Shown: positions 1 to 7,838 of the stretch, piece by piece
How the letters are laid out: each line of letters begins with the position of its first letter
How positions within the stretch are numbered: position 1 is the first letter of the stretch
DNA from: Pseudomonadota bacterium
GTDB lineage: Bacteria; Pseudomonadota; Alphaproteobacteria; Rhizobiales; Xanthobacteraceae
Length of the DNA: 9,353 nt
Assembly: GCA_023387695.1 (NCBI GenBank)
Contig: JAEWHT010000036.1
Span: forward strand, 1 to 9,353
Direction: 5' to 3'
Program-made: the position numbers and the translations under genes
The notes under the pieces: generated by a model
The model's input: the letters and a program-made list of their open reading frames with translations, nothing else
Database searches by the model: none
What the model was told of the DNA's origin: nothing

Positions 1-1825
1 CGCCCTGGGCCGCATGCTGAACGTCGCGGGCGATCGCCTGCGCTGCAGCGCCTTGCTGTTCGACCGCGGAAGCGATCGAGGACGCGATATCGGCCATCGA
101 CTCGATGGTGCCGCCAATCTCCTTGATGGAATCCACCGACTGCCGCGTGGCCAACTGAATCTGCGCGACCTGACGGCCGATCTCATCGGTTGCCTTGGCT
201 GTCTGTCCGGCGAGTGCCTTGACTTCCGAAGCGACGACCGCGAAGCCCCGCCCCGCCTCACCGGCACGCGCCGCTTCGATCGTCGCATTCAGCGCCAGCA
301 AATTGGTCTGCCCGGCCACCGCCGAGATCATCCGCACGACCTCGTCGATGCGATCCGCCGTCTGCGAAAGCGCGTCGATCTGGCTGTTGGTCCGGTTGGC
401 CTGCTCGACGGCAGCGAGCGCAACCTCGTGTGACTTCGCGACCCGGCGGCCCACCTCAGTGACTGATGTGACCATCTCCTGGCACGCCGCGGCCGCCGAC
501 TGAACGCTCGCCGACGACTGCCCCGAGGCGGCAGCCACCGTCGTCGACAGCGAATTGGTTCCCTCTGCGGTATTGGTCAATCCATTCGCGGCCAGCTCGA
601 TCTCGGAGGACGCGGCGGTGACGGCATTGACAATGTTGCCGACCGCGGCCTCGAAACGGTCGGCGATCTCGAGCATGCCCTGCTTGCGCTGGACTTCCGC
701 ATCGCGCTTGGCCTGCTCGCGTGCCTCGGCCAGTTGGCGGTTCTCGAGCAGCTTGTGATGGAAGACGGAGAGCGAGGACGAGATCTTGCCGATCTCGTCG
801 CGACGGTCGATCTGCTCGATCGGCCGATCGAGATCGCCGTCCGCCAGATGCTCCATGGCTCGCACCATGCGGGTCAGCGGCGCGGTAAGCCTGCGCCCGA
901 ACCAGAACGCGATCGCGATCATCACGGCAATGGTGATGCCGATGGACCAGACCACATAGCGTTGCACGACCAGAAGCTCGTCCCTCACGGCGTCGAGACG
1001 CTTGCCGGCGGCATTTCGGACGGCCTCGAGATTGGGTCGCAGCCGATCATAGATCTGCGCCAGATCCTCCGCCTCGTCGTTCAGCGTGCTTTGGCCCGCC
1101 GCAAAGGCGAGGAAGCTGCCCTTGTAAGTGTCGATCAGCTTCTTGATCTCAGTCTTGGCACCCTCGGGCAGATCGGCTTTCGCAAGCTCGGGGAGGAACT
1201 CGCCGACGCGCTTGACCAGTTCGTCGCTGTATTTGTCGTCACCACGCAGCATGAAATCCTTCTCATGCCGCCGCATCATCAGCATCAGGACAGCAAGTCG
1301 CGGCTGATCGAAGGTCTTGAGCTTGCTCTCGACCGAATGCACCGCCGTGCGCAGCTTGCCCTGCAGCCCGTCATTCTCGTTGAAGCCAACGAGCTTCTGG
1401 GCCGTAACGACGTTGGAGAAGCGGGTCGCGTAGCTGTTGATGACCGGGCGAAACGACAGCGCTTTGCGAAGCGGATCATCTTCGGCGAGAGCACCGGCGA
1501 TCTCCTCGACCGCAGTCAAATGCGTGGTCGCAGCTCGCATCGTCTCGTCGTGCGCAGCGACCTTCTTGTCGGTGGGCTTCTGAAGAAAGCCGGTCGCGAT
1601 CTCGCGCCCCTGCAGCAGGCTTTCGGACAGGCGTGCCGTCTGGGATTCCAGTTGTGTGAAGCGGTCGGCAACCGCGCGGCTCCGATCCTCGATCTGCCGG
1701 CCGGCGAGATAGATCACGCCCACCATGAGGACGCCGGTGACGCCAAGCAGGAGAACTTTTGCACGCAGTCCGACGTTGAATTTGCTCGCGACATAGCGGC
1801 GCGCCAACCGAAGTCTGCTCAACAT
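1..1825 (-). CDS. Methyl-accepting chemotaxis protein with HBM sensor domain (C-terminus cut by window edge)
   Basis: A membrane chemoreceptor that signals to CheA/CheW. Reading the minus strand from ATG at 1825 gives 608 codons without a stop, running off the left edge. A short basic N-terminus is followed by a membrane segment (about residues 22-41). A periplasmic all-helical region (about 45-288) contains RRHEKDFMLRGDDKY near residues 185-199, the hallmark of the helical bimodular (HBM) sensor of the McpS type. A second membrane segment (about 291-309) leads to a HAMP domain (about 310-362, with LTAPLTRM and DEIGKISSSL). The signalling domain carries the conserved hairpin tip around AGQTNLLALNATIEAARAGE (504-523) and GRGFAVVASEVKALA (525-539). 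The last adaptation helix and any C-terminal pentapeptide are outside the window. The ligand cannot be read from sequence; known HBM receptors bind organic acids. It lies 130 bp downstream of nasC with its own upstream palindrome, so it is probably transcribed separately. The ribosome site is weak (TAGGG about 10 nt before ATG). Confidence 0.95.
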   Translation of the reverse strand, partial: MLSRLRLARRYVASKFNVGLRAKVLLLGVTGVLMVGVIYLAGRQIEDRSRAVADRFTQLESQTARLSESLLQGREIATGFLQKPTDKKVAAHDETMRAATTHLTAVEEIAGALAEDDPLRKALSFRPVINSYATRFSNVVTAQKLVGFNENDGLQGKLRTAVHSVESKLKTFDQPRLAVLMLMMRRHEKDFMLRGDDKYSDELVKRVGEFLPELAKADLPEGAKTEIKKLIDTYKGSFLAFAAGQSTLNDEAEDLAQIYDRLRPNLEAVRNAAGKRLDAVRDELLVVQRYVVWSIGITIAVMIAIAFWFGRRLTAPLTRMVRAMEHLADGDLDRPIEQIDRRDEIGKISSSLSVFHHKLLENRQLAEAREQAKRDAEVQRKQGMLEIADRFEAAVGNIVNAVTAASSEIELAANGLTNTAEGTNSLSTTVAAASGQSSASVQSAAAACQEMVTSVTEVGRRVAKSHEVALAAVEQANRTNSQIDALSQTADRIDEVVRMISAVAGQTNLLALNATIEAARAGEAGRGFAVVASEVKALAGQTAKATDEIGRQVAQIQLATRQSVDSIKEIGGTIESMADIASSIASAVEQQGAAAQAIARDVQHAAQG

Positions 1826-1838
1826 GCGATTCCAGCCC

Positions 1839-1874
1839 TAACGAGTATTAATTCGTAAAAATTAATGCACGTTA
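1839..1874. promoter_or_regulatory. 36-bp interrupted palindrome upstream of the chemoreceptor gene
   Basis: The layout is TAACG-N3-ATTAAT-N8-ATTAAT-N3-CGTTA, with all 11 specified positions of each arm matching. It is centred near 1856, ends 13 bp before the chemoreceptor ATG and lies in the only AT-rich patch of this intergenic gap. Its symmetry and position suggest an operator, or a promoter-overlapping binding site, for a dimeric regulator. It also contains two TTAA elements spaced by 10 bp, which recalls the CtrA box of alphaproteobacteria, but that box needs a 7-bp spacer. The regulator is not identified. Confidence 0.5.
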
Positions 1875-1955
1875 GCGGGAATTGCTTAAGAAACCGGCAA
1901 CTGCAGGCTGGGCCCAGTGCCTACGCCTACCCAAAATGGGGCTCTGAGTCCGGAC

Positions 1956-4661
1956 TTAGCTCGCCGCGCTCGCGAGCCTGGGCTCCTTCACTGCAACCAC
2001 CTCCGTCGTCGCGATCAGGCGCTTCAACTCTGGAATGCAAGAGCCGCAATTGGTGCCGGCCTTGAGCTTGGCGCCGATCTCGGCTGTCGTGCGCGCGCCG
2101 GCCGCGATGGTGTCGCAGATGGTGCCGCGACCGACGCCGAAGCAGGCGCAGACGATCGGGCCGGTCGAGGCAGTGCCTTCGCTGGACTTGCCGGACAACA
2201 GCATGCGGCGCTGGTCGTCGGTGACACGGTCGGCCGCGAACACGCTCTTCACCACCTCCCAGTCGCCGGCATCATGGGCGGGGCCGACGAACAGGCAGGT
2301 CTCGATACGATCGTTCGCGAACGAGGCTGCACGATAAACGCCGCCGCCGAAGTCGCGATAGTCGGCGACGTCTTCGCCCGCGAGGCCGTCGAGCCAGGCA
2401 GGCCAGCGCGAGAGGTCCGCATTGTCTGCGAAGAGATAGCCGAAGCCGCCAGCGACAGTCGCGCGGGTCCACAGCAGATTGGGCGGCAGATCGAGCTTCT
2501 TCCGCGACAGCGCGAAGCCGCGGAAGACATATTCATACGGCGCGATCGCGGCCGGCGTCGCTTTCGATTCCGGCTGACCGGAGAACGGATCGGTGAACGA
2601 TGCGACCAGCGCGCCGACGCGGCCGTGCGATGCGTTCATCGCGCTCCAGTGGATCGGCACGAACAACGTGCCGCGCTGCTGACGGTCACTGACGACGACC
2701 TTCAAAATGCACTGGCCGTAATCCGTGGTGATGCGGGCATAGCCGTCATGAACGATGCCGTATTTGCTCGCGTCGTCGGGATGGATCTCGACGAAGGGCT
2801 CGGGCAGATGCGCGCCCAGCCGCTTGCTCAGGCCCGTGCGCGTCATGGTGTGCCACTGGTCGCGGATGCGCCCGGTATTGAGCCGCAGGGGACGCGACGG
2901 TCCGGTCTCGCTGCGCAGCGCCGGCACCTCGGGCGCGACGAAGCGGCCCTTGCCGTCATTGGTGAAGAAGCCGCCGCTCGCGAAGAAACGCTCTCCTGGC
3001 GCTGCGCCGTCGCGTACGGGCCATTGGACCGGCGTCAAATCATCGAAGGCCTCGTCGGACAGCGACGTCAGCGCACTGATGTCGAAGTCGCGGCTGCCAT
3101 TGTTCTCGAACGCAGAGAGCGCGGCATGCTCGCGGAAGATCTCAGCGGCGGATTTGTAGTTGAAGCTGTCGCCGAAGCCGAGACGCTTGGCAGTCTCACT
3201 CAGGATCCACCAGTCGGGTCGGGCTTCACCAGGCGCCGGCAGGAACGAACGCTGGCGCGAGATTCGGCGTTCGGAATTCGTCACCGTGCCGGACTTCTCG
3301 CCCCAGGCCAGCGCCGGCAGCAGCACGTGCGGGCCAGCCTCGACGGTGTCGTTGGAGAGCACGTTCTCGGACACCACGAACAGCTCGAGCTTCTTCAGCG
3401 CCTCGCGCACGAAATCCGCATCGGGCAGCGACACCGCGGGGTTGGTGCCCATCACCCAGAGCGCCTTGACCTCGCCGCGGTTGATCGCCTCGAACAGCTG
3501 AACCGCCTTAAGACCTTCATGGGTTGCGATGTGCGGTGCCTTCCAGAACCGCCTGACACGGTCGATGTCGGGTGGCGTAAAGCCCATATGCGCGGCGAGC
3601 ATATTGGCGAGGCCGCCGACCTCGCGGCCGCCCATCGCGTTAGGCTGGCCGGTGAGCGAGAACGGCGAGGCGCCGAGCTTGCCGATGCGTCCCGTCGCGA
3701 GATGGCAATTCAGGATCGCGTTGACCTTGTCGGTCCCCTGCGCCGACTGATTGACGCCCTGCGAGTACAGCGTGACGACCCGCTCGGTGTCGCGGAACAT
3801 CCTGAAGAAGGTGGCAACGTCCTGCTCGGAGAGGCCAGTCGCCAGCGCGGTCGCGGTCACGCTGCCGGCGATGTTGCGCGCACGTGCGAGCGCATCCTCG
3901 AAGCCCGACGTGTTGTTCGCGATGTAGTCCTGATCGAGCGCGCCGTTGTCGGCGAGATGCACGAACAGACCCGAGAATAGCGCGGTATCGGTACCGGGCT
4001 TGAGGCCAAGGAACAGATCGACGTCGCTTGCCGTATCGGTGCGGCGCGGATCAATCACGATCATGCGCGCGCCGCGCTCCTGCCGGTTCTTCAGCATACG
4101 CTGGAACAGCACCGGATGGCACCAGGCGGCGTTCGAGCCGACGAAGACGAGCAGATCGGCCTGATCGAGATCCTCGTAGCAGCCGGGCACCGTATCGGCC
4201 CCGAAGGCGCGGCGGTGGCCGGCGACGGAGGAGGACATGCACAGACGCGAATTGGTGTCGACGTTGGCGGTGCCGACAAAGCCCTTCATCAGCTTGTTGG
4301 CGACGTAATAGTCTTCGGTGAGGAGCTGGCCGGAGAGATAGAACGCAACCGCGTCGGCGCCGTCGCGCGCTACGATATGCTGCATGCGATGCGCGACATG
4401 GTCGAGCGCATCGCTCCACGCCACACGCTCAAGCACGCCCTTGCAGCGGATCATCGGATAGAGCAAGCGGTTCTCGAGACCGACGGTCTCGCCGAGCGCG
4501 GAGCCCTTCGAGCAGAGACGGCCGAAATTGGCGGGATGATCGGGATCGCCGGCTATCGAGGCACCACCCGCACCGTCTGGCGTTGCAAGCACGCCGCAGC
4601 CGACGCCGCAATAGGGACAGGTGGTCTTGGTAGTGCGGAGCGCGGGATCGATCGCCGTCAT
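1956..4661 (-). CDS. nasC: Assimilatory nitrate reductase, molybdopterin catalytic subunit with C-terminal BFD-type [2Fe-2S] domain
   Basis: Cytoplasmic enzyme that reduces nitrate to nitrite with a bis-MGD molybdenum cofactor; 901 aa. The N-terminal [4Fe-4S] motif is C15-x2-C18-x3-C22-x27-C50 (CPYCGVGC then GRLCSKG). Cys141 in NSRLCMSS is the expected Mo ligand of the Nas/Nap type. The core contains VFVGSNAAWCHPV (172-184), GQPNAMGGREVGG (338-350) and MGTNPAVSLP (404-413). The dinucleotide-binding domain begins at LRLNTGRIRDQWHTMTRTG (592-610). The C-terminus adds a BFD-like [2Fe-2S] domain with C838-x-C840-x31-C872-x2-C875, as in NasA proteins of about 870-900 aa and unlike the shorter cyanobacterial NarB. 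No signal peptide or Tat motif is present, so it is assimilatory rather than periplasmic. ATG at 4661 has GGGAG 9 nt upstream, 15 nt after the flp stop. It is the last gene of the narK operon, and electrons probably come from Flp through the BFD domain. NasC is the Bradyrhizobium name; elsewhere this protein is called NasA. Confidence 0.96.
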   Translation of the reverse strand: MTAIDPALRTTKTTCPYCGVGCGVLATPDGAGGASIAGDPDHPANFGRLCSKGSALGETVGLENRLLYPMIRCKGVLERVAWSDALDHVAHRMQHIVARDGADAVAFYLSGQLLTEDYYVANKLMKGFVGTANVDTNSRLCMSSSVAGHRRAFGADTVPGCYEDLDQADLLVFVGSNAAWCHPVLFQRMLKNRQERGARMIVIDPRRTDTASDVDLFLGLKPGTDTALFSGLFVHLADNGALDQDYIANNTSGFEDALARARNIAGSVTATALATGLSEQDVATFFRMFRDTERVVTLYSQGVNQSAQGTDKVNAILNCHLATGRIGKLGASPFSLTGQPNAMGGREVGGLANMLAAHMGFTPPDIDRVRRFWKAPHIATHEGLKAVQLFEAINRGEVKALWVMGTNPAVSLPDADFVREALKKLELFVVSENVLSNDTVEAGPHVLLPALAWGEKSGTVTNSERRISRQRSFLPAPGEARPDWWILSETAKRLGFGDSFNYKSAAEIFREHAALSAFENNGSRDFDISALTSLSDEAFDDLTPVQWPVRDGAAPGERFFASGGFFTNDGKGRFVAPEVPALRSETGPSRPLRLNTGRIRDQWHTMTRTGLSKRLGAHLPEPFVEIHPDDASKYGIVHDGYARITTDYGQCILKVVVSDRQQRGTLFVPIHWSAMNASHGRVGALVASFTDPFSGQPESKATPAAIAPYEYVFRGFALSRKKLDLPPNLLWTRATVAGGFGYLFADNADLSRWPAWLDGLAGEDVADYRDFGGGVYRAASFANDRIETCLFVGPAHDAGDWEVVKSVFAADRVTDDQRRMLLSGKSSEGTASTGPIVCACFGVGRGTICDTIAAGARTTAEIGAKLKAGTNCGSCIPELKRLIATTEVVAVKEPRLASAAS

Positions 4662-4676
4662 TTCAAGCCGCTCCCA

Positions 4677-5894
4677 TCACGCCGCTTTGGAAGGAATGGC
4701 GAGCGGGCGGCCGAACATCATGTCGGCGCGGATCCCCGCGATCTTCTCGCGGGTGCGGATCAGTTCGAGATACCAGAGCGCATCGCCGGTGTCGCCGATC
4801 AGCACCGCGCCGGTGAGGCGTCCGTCAGCGATGACGAGCTTCTTGTAGGTGCCGCGCCGGCGGTCGGTCAGCACGAGGCTCTCGCTGCCCTCGCCGCCCA
4901 TGAAGTCGCCGGCGGAGAACACGCTGACGCCCGAGACTTTCAGATTGGTCGAGACCACGCTGCCCTGATAGGCAGCGGGGCGGCCACCGAGATGCCTCGC
5001 CAGCACGCGCGCCTGCTCATAAGCGGGCTCGACCAAGCCGTAACAAGTGCCGCGATGCTCGGCGCATTCACCGAGCGCGTAGATGTCTGGCGATGCGGTC
5101 TGCATCTCGTCGTTGACGACGATGCCGCGATTGACCGCGATGCCGGCGTCCTTGGCGAGCGCAATGTTGGGCCTGATGCCGGCGGCGAAGATCACGGCGT
5201 CGGCCTCGATGCGGCTGCCATCGGCAAGCTCGACAGCTTCCACGTGGCCGTCGCCGTGAATGCGGGTCGTCGACGCGTTGAGCAGGATGCGGATGCCCTT
5301 GCGCTCGACCAGCGTCTTGAGCAGATCAGCCGACGGTCCATCGAGCTGGCGCTCCATCAGCCGGTCCATCAGATGCAGCAACGTCACGGGCGCGCCGGCC
5401 TTGGCGAGACCATACGCCGCCTCTAACCCGAGCAGGCCACCGCCGACCACGACGACGCGCTTCCTTGCCGCCGCCAGCGTCAGCAGCAGGTCAACGTCGC
5501 GGGTATCGCGAAAGGTGTGAACGCCGGCGAGATCGGCGCCGGGCACGTTCAGACGCAGCGGCGTCGATCCAACGGCGAGCACGAGCTTGGAATATTCCAT
5601 GCTCTCTTCGCCTGATATCTTGAGCTCGCGGCGGCCGGTGTCGATCTCGGTGACGCGATAACCGTAGCGCACGGTGACGCCGCGATGGCGCCACCAGTCC
5701 GCAGGTCGTAGCTCGATCTCGTGCGAGCCGGTTTCGCCGGCCAGCACGGATGAGAGCAGCACGCGATTGTAAGCGAGCCGTGGTTCTTCGCCGATCACAG
5801 CGACCGCGTAGCGGCCGAGCGCAGTCTTGGCGAGCTCGTCGACCAGACGAGCGGCCGCCATACCGTTACCGACGATGACGAGCGGTTCACTCAC
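4677..5894 (-). CDS. flp: FAD/NAD(P)H-dependent oxidoreductase, NirB-N-terminal-like (Flp)
   Basis: Cytoplasmic flavoprotein of 405 aa that takes electrons from NAD(P)H. The N-terminal FAD-binding motif is VIVGNGMAAARLVDEL (6-21). It is followed by EEPRLAYNRVLLSSVLAG (36-53), which is typical of the NirB large-subunit flavin domain. A second Rossmann motif, VVVVGGGLLGLEAA (147-160), binds NAD(P)H. IYALGECAEH (271-280) is the C-terminal FAD contact. The protein ends after this pyridine nucleotide-disulfide reductase fold, so the [2Fe-2S], siroheme and [4Fe-4S] domains of full NirB are missing; it is not a nitrite reductase. In Bradyrhizobium, Flp is required for growth on nitrate but not nitrite and supports NO removal with the globin, which fits its place between bjgb and nasC. 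Start choice: GTG at 5894, with AGGAG 7 nt upstream. The nearby ATG at 5901 is out of frame and stops after four codons. Confidence 0.93.
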   Translation of the reverse strand: MSEPLVIVGNGMAAARLVDELAKTALGRYAVAVIGEEPRLAYNRVLLSSVLAGETGSHEIELRPADWWRHRGVTVRYGYRVTEIDTGRRELKISGEESMEYSKLVLAVGSTPLRLNVPGADLAGVHTFRDTRDVDLLLTLAAARKRVVVVGGGLLGLEAAYGLAKAGAPVTLLHLMDRLMERQLDGPSADLLKTLVERKGIRILLNASTTRIHGDGHVEAVELADGSRIEADAVIFAAGIRPNIALAKDAGIAVNRGIVVNDEMQTASPDIYALGECAEHRGTCYGLVEPAYEQARVLARHLGGRPAAYQGSVVSTNLKVSGVSVFSAGDFMGGEGSESLVLTDRRRGTYKKLVIADGRLTGAVLIGDTGDALWYLELIRTREKIAGIRADMMFGRPLAIPSKAA

Positions 5895-5901
5895 AAGGCA
5901 T

Positions 5902-5907
5902 CTCCTA
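5902..5907 (-). promoter_or_regulatory. Ribosome-binding site of flp overlapping the bjgb stop codon
   Basis: On the minus strand the hexamer is TAGGAG. Its first three bases are the bjgb stop codon TAG (5907-5905). The Shine-Dalgarno AGGAG is 7 nt from the GTG start of flp. Terminating ribosomes on bjgb would therefore sit on the flp initiation site, suggesting translational coupling of globin and reductase. It also decides the GTG start of flp. Confidence 0.75.
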
Positions 5908-6333
5908 TTCGGCGGCCTGTGCCGTTGGGCCGTAGGCCTCGGAAATCATGTAGCCGGACAGCACGCCGTAAGCGTCGGTCCAGGCGGTTGCGAGTTCGGG
6001 CGTCCAGGCTTCGCCGAGCCCCTTCTCGAGGGTCCACAGCAAGGTCGCGCCGACCACGGGATAGTGCTCGGCCTTGGCGCCGTAAGCGACGTGACGCTTG
6101 GCCAGCGCCGACGCCGCGGGAAGAATTGTCTCAAGGTTCGACAGGCCGGAGACGACAGCGGCGAGCATGCCCATCAGCTTCTTGCGCTGCTCTGTCATGT
6201 CTTCGGGAAACATCGCGCGCACGGATGGCGCCACTTCGAACAAGCGGTCGTAGAACAGCTGCGAGGCTATTTCTGAAATCGGTGCGACCTTGGAAAAGCT
6301 CTGCTGCACGAGGGCGATCTGTTGAGGCGTCAT
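5905..6333 (-). CDS. bjgb: Single-domain hemoglobin (bacterial globin, NO detoxification)
   Basis: A 142-aa myoglobin-fold protein related to Vitreoscilla hemoglobin and to the globin part of flavohemoglobins, without an FAD/NAD domain of its own. Expected haem-pocket residues are visible: Tyr28 (B10, in LFYDRLF), Phe42 (CD1, in RAMFPEDM), Gln49 (E7, in TEQRKKLM), the proximal His81 (F8, in AKRHVAYG) and Tyr91 (in HYPVVG). Glu132 in ISEAYG is the likely partner of the proximal His/Tyr network. No signal peptide; cytoplasmic. In Bradyrhizobium the orthologue, with Flp, detoxifies nitric oxide made as a by-product of nitrate assimilation. ATG at 6333 has AGGA 7 nt upstream. It lies third from the nasC end of the operon, just before flp, its probable reductase. 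Residue assignments are by eye against Vitreoscilla hemoglobin. Confidence 0.94.
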   Translation of the reverse strand: MTPQQIALVQQSFSKVAPISEIASQLFYDRLFEVAPSVRAMFPEDMTEQRKKLMGMLAAVVSGLSNLETILPAASALAKRHVAYGAKAEHYPVVGATLLWTLEKGLGEAWTPELATAWTDAYGVLSGYMISEAYGPTAQAAE

Positions 6334-6412
6334 GATGTTGTCCTGTCTGTTTCGGTCTGCCTTTGTCCGCGTCGTTGCGAAAAAAGTTCATGGGTCAAAC
6401 GTCATCAGAGCG

Positions 6413-6438
6413 GCTTCTCCCCGCGTACGGGGAGAAGC
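6413..6438. repeat. Perfect palindromic hairpin (REP-like) between narK and bjgb
   Basis: The 11-bp arm GCTTCTCCCCG, the 4-base loop CGTA and a perfectly complementary arm form a very stable hairpin 17 bases after the narK stop codon. No T-tract follows on the minus strand, so it is a poor intrinsic terminator. Its sequence resembles the GC-rich inverted repeats dispersed between genes in Bradyrhizobium and Rhodopseudomonas genomes (from memory, not searched). Within an operon such a hairpin can protect the upstream mRNA end or reduce downstream expression. Confidence 0.75.
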
Positions 6439-6455
6439 GAGTTTCGTACCAAGAA

Positions 6456-7838
6456 TTAGACGCGCGCTTCGGCGAGGCTTGGCGCGCCCTCAGTCTGCGG
6501 GCCGCGACGCAGGTAGAACCACCAGGTCAAGGCGAGGCAGGAGGCGTAGAACACGAGGAAGATCGCGAGCGCAACCTGCGGACCGCCGGTCGCAGCGATC
6601 GACTTGCCGAAGCTGCTCGGGATCAGATAACCGCCGACCGCACCGACAGCGCCGATGAAGCCGACCGCCGCACCGCTCTCGATGCTCGCCGTCTTCAACG
6701 CCATCGCGCGCGCCGCATCACCCTTGCCGCGCACCTTGAACAGGTTCTCTTCGCGGAAGATCGACGGGATCATGCGATAAGTCGAACCGTTGCCGATGCC
6801 CGTGGTCAGGAACAGGATCAGGAACATCGTTAGGAAGCCGGTGAAGTCCTTCTGACCGACGAAGTAGAGAACGCCGATCGTCGCCGCCGCCATCGCGATG
6901 AAATTCCAGAAGGTGATGATGGAGCCACCGACCTTGTCGGCGAGCCAGCCGCCGAACGGACGCGCCAGCGAGCCGACGAGAGGCCCGAGGAACGCGATCG
7001 AGATCGTCACCGTCGGAAACTGCGTCTTGATCAGCAGCGGGAATGCGGCGGAGTAGCCGATGAAGGATCCGAACGTCCCGATGTAGATGAACGCCATGAT
7101 CCAGGTGTGCTTGCGCTTGACGATCGCGAGCTGGTTCGCCACCGACGACTTGGCCGAGGTCAGGTTGTTCATGAAGAACACGGCGCCGAATATCGCGATC
7201 GCGATCGGCAGCACCCACATCAGACCTGCGTTCTGGAGATAGACACCGCCGACCGGCGCCGCCTGGAACAAGTTGATGACACCCAGCGTCATCAGGATCG
7301 GGGTCAGGAGCTGCACGCTGGAGACGCCGATATTGCCGCCGGCGGCATTGATACCCAGCGCCGAGCCCTTCATCCGGTCAGGGAAGAAGAACGAGATGTT
7401 GGTCATGCTGGAGGCGAAATTGCCGCCACCAAGGCCCGCGGTCGAAGCGATCACCAGCATCAGCCAGAACGGCGTGTCGGGCTGGCTCACGAAATAAGCG
7501 AGCGACAGCGTCGGAATAAACAGGATCGCCGCGCTGAAGATAGTCCAGTTGCGACCGCCAAAGGTTGTCACTGCAAACGTATAAGGGAAGCGCATCAATG
7601 CGCCGATCAGGCCGGGAACGGCCACAAGCTGGAACAGCTCATCGGTCGAGTAGTGGAAGCCTGCCTGCGGCAACTTGGTCGCGACGATGCTCCAGATCAG
7701 CCACACGGAGAAGCCGATGTGCTCGGCCACGATCGACCAGATCAGATTGCGCCGGGCGATCGTCTTGCCCGTCGAATTCCAGAATGCCTCATCCTCCGGT
7801 CTCCAGTCTGAGATCCAGGTCGGACTGTCTTCCCTCAT
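6456..7838 (-). CDS. narK: Nitrate/nitrite transporter, MFS NNP family
   Basis: Inner-membrane major-facilitator protein of 460 aa that moves nitrate and/or nitrite. About twelve hydrophobic segments span residues 31-445. Both nitrate signatures are present: GLGGGNFASSMTNISFF (135-151) and GIGNGSTYRMIP (347-358). Arg83 (LMRFPYTF) and Arg293 (LARPFGGWLADKVGG) match the two substrate-binding arginines of E. coli NarK. The N-terminus WRPEDEAFWNSTGKTIARRNL is typical of the family. Start choice: the frame stays open back to 8042, but the extra 68 residues lack family similarity and would run through the promoter and leader. ATG at 7838 has AAAGGGA 7 nt upstream. First gene of the operon with bjgb, flp and nasC. 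The direction of transport (nitrate uptake or nitrite export) cannot be told from sequence. Confidence 0.95.
   Translation of the reverse strand: MREDSPTWISDWRPEDEAFWNSTGKTIARRNLIWSIVAEHIGFSVWLIWSIVATKLPQAGFHYSTDELFQLVAVPGLIGALMRFPYTFAVTTFGGRNWTIFSAAILFIPTLSLAYFVSQPDTPFWLMLVIASTAGLGGGNFASSMTNISFFFPDRMKGSALGINAAGGNIGVSSVQLLTPILMTLGVINLFQAAPVGGVYLQNAGLMWVLPIAIAIFGAVFFMNNLTSAKSSVANQLAIVKRKHTWIMAFIYIGTFGSFIGYSAAFPLLIKTQFPTVTISIAFLGPLVGSLARPFGGWLADKVGGSIITFWNFIAMAAATIGVLYFVGQKDFTGFLTMFLILFLTTGIGNGSTYRMIPSIFREENLFKVRGKGDAARAMALKTASIESGAAVGFIGAVGAVGGYLIPSSFGKSIAATGGPQVALAIFLVFYASCLALTWWFYLRRGPQTEGAPSLAEARV

Noticed and set aside
734..1858. Plus-strand open frame (374 codons) opposite the chemoreceptor
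   Set aside because: The minus strand encodes a continuous chemoreceptor with HAMP and signalling motifs; the plus frame is its shadow.
1896..1957. Short palindromes after nasC (CTGGGCCCAG, CCCA-AAA-TGGG, AGTCCGGACT) as a terminator
   Set aside because: Stems are 4-5 bp, some without loops, and none is followed by a T-run on the minus strand. No clear terminator separates nasC from the chemoreceptor.
1917..3980. Long plus-strand open frame (687 codons) opposite nasC
   Set aside because: It is antisense to a well-supported molybdoenzyme with intact motifs, has arginine/alanine/glutamate-rich low-information composition, and shows no recognisable domain. Long antisense frames are expected in GC-rich coding DNA.
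4116..5426. Plus-strand open frame (436 codons) spanning the nasC-flp junction
   Set aside because: It crosses the boundary of two confirmed genes on the other strand and has no family similarity or convincing ribosome site.
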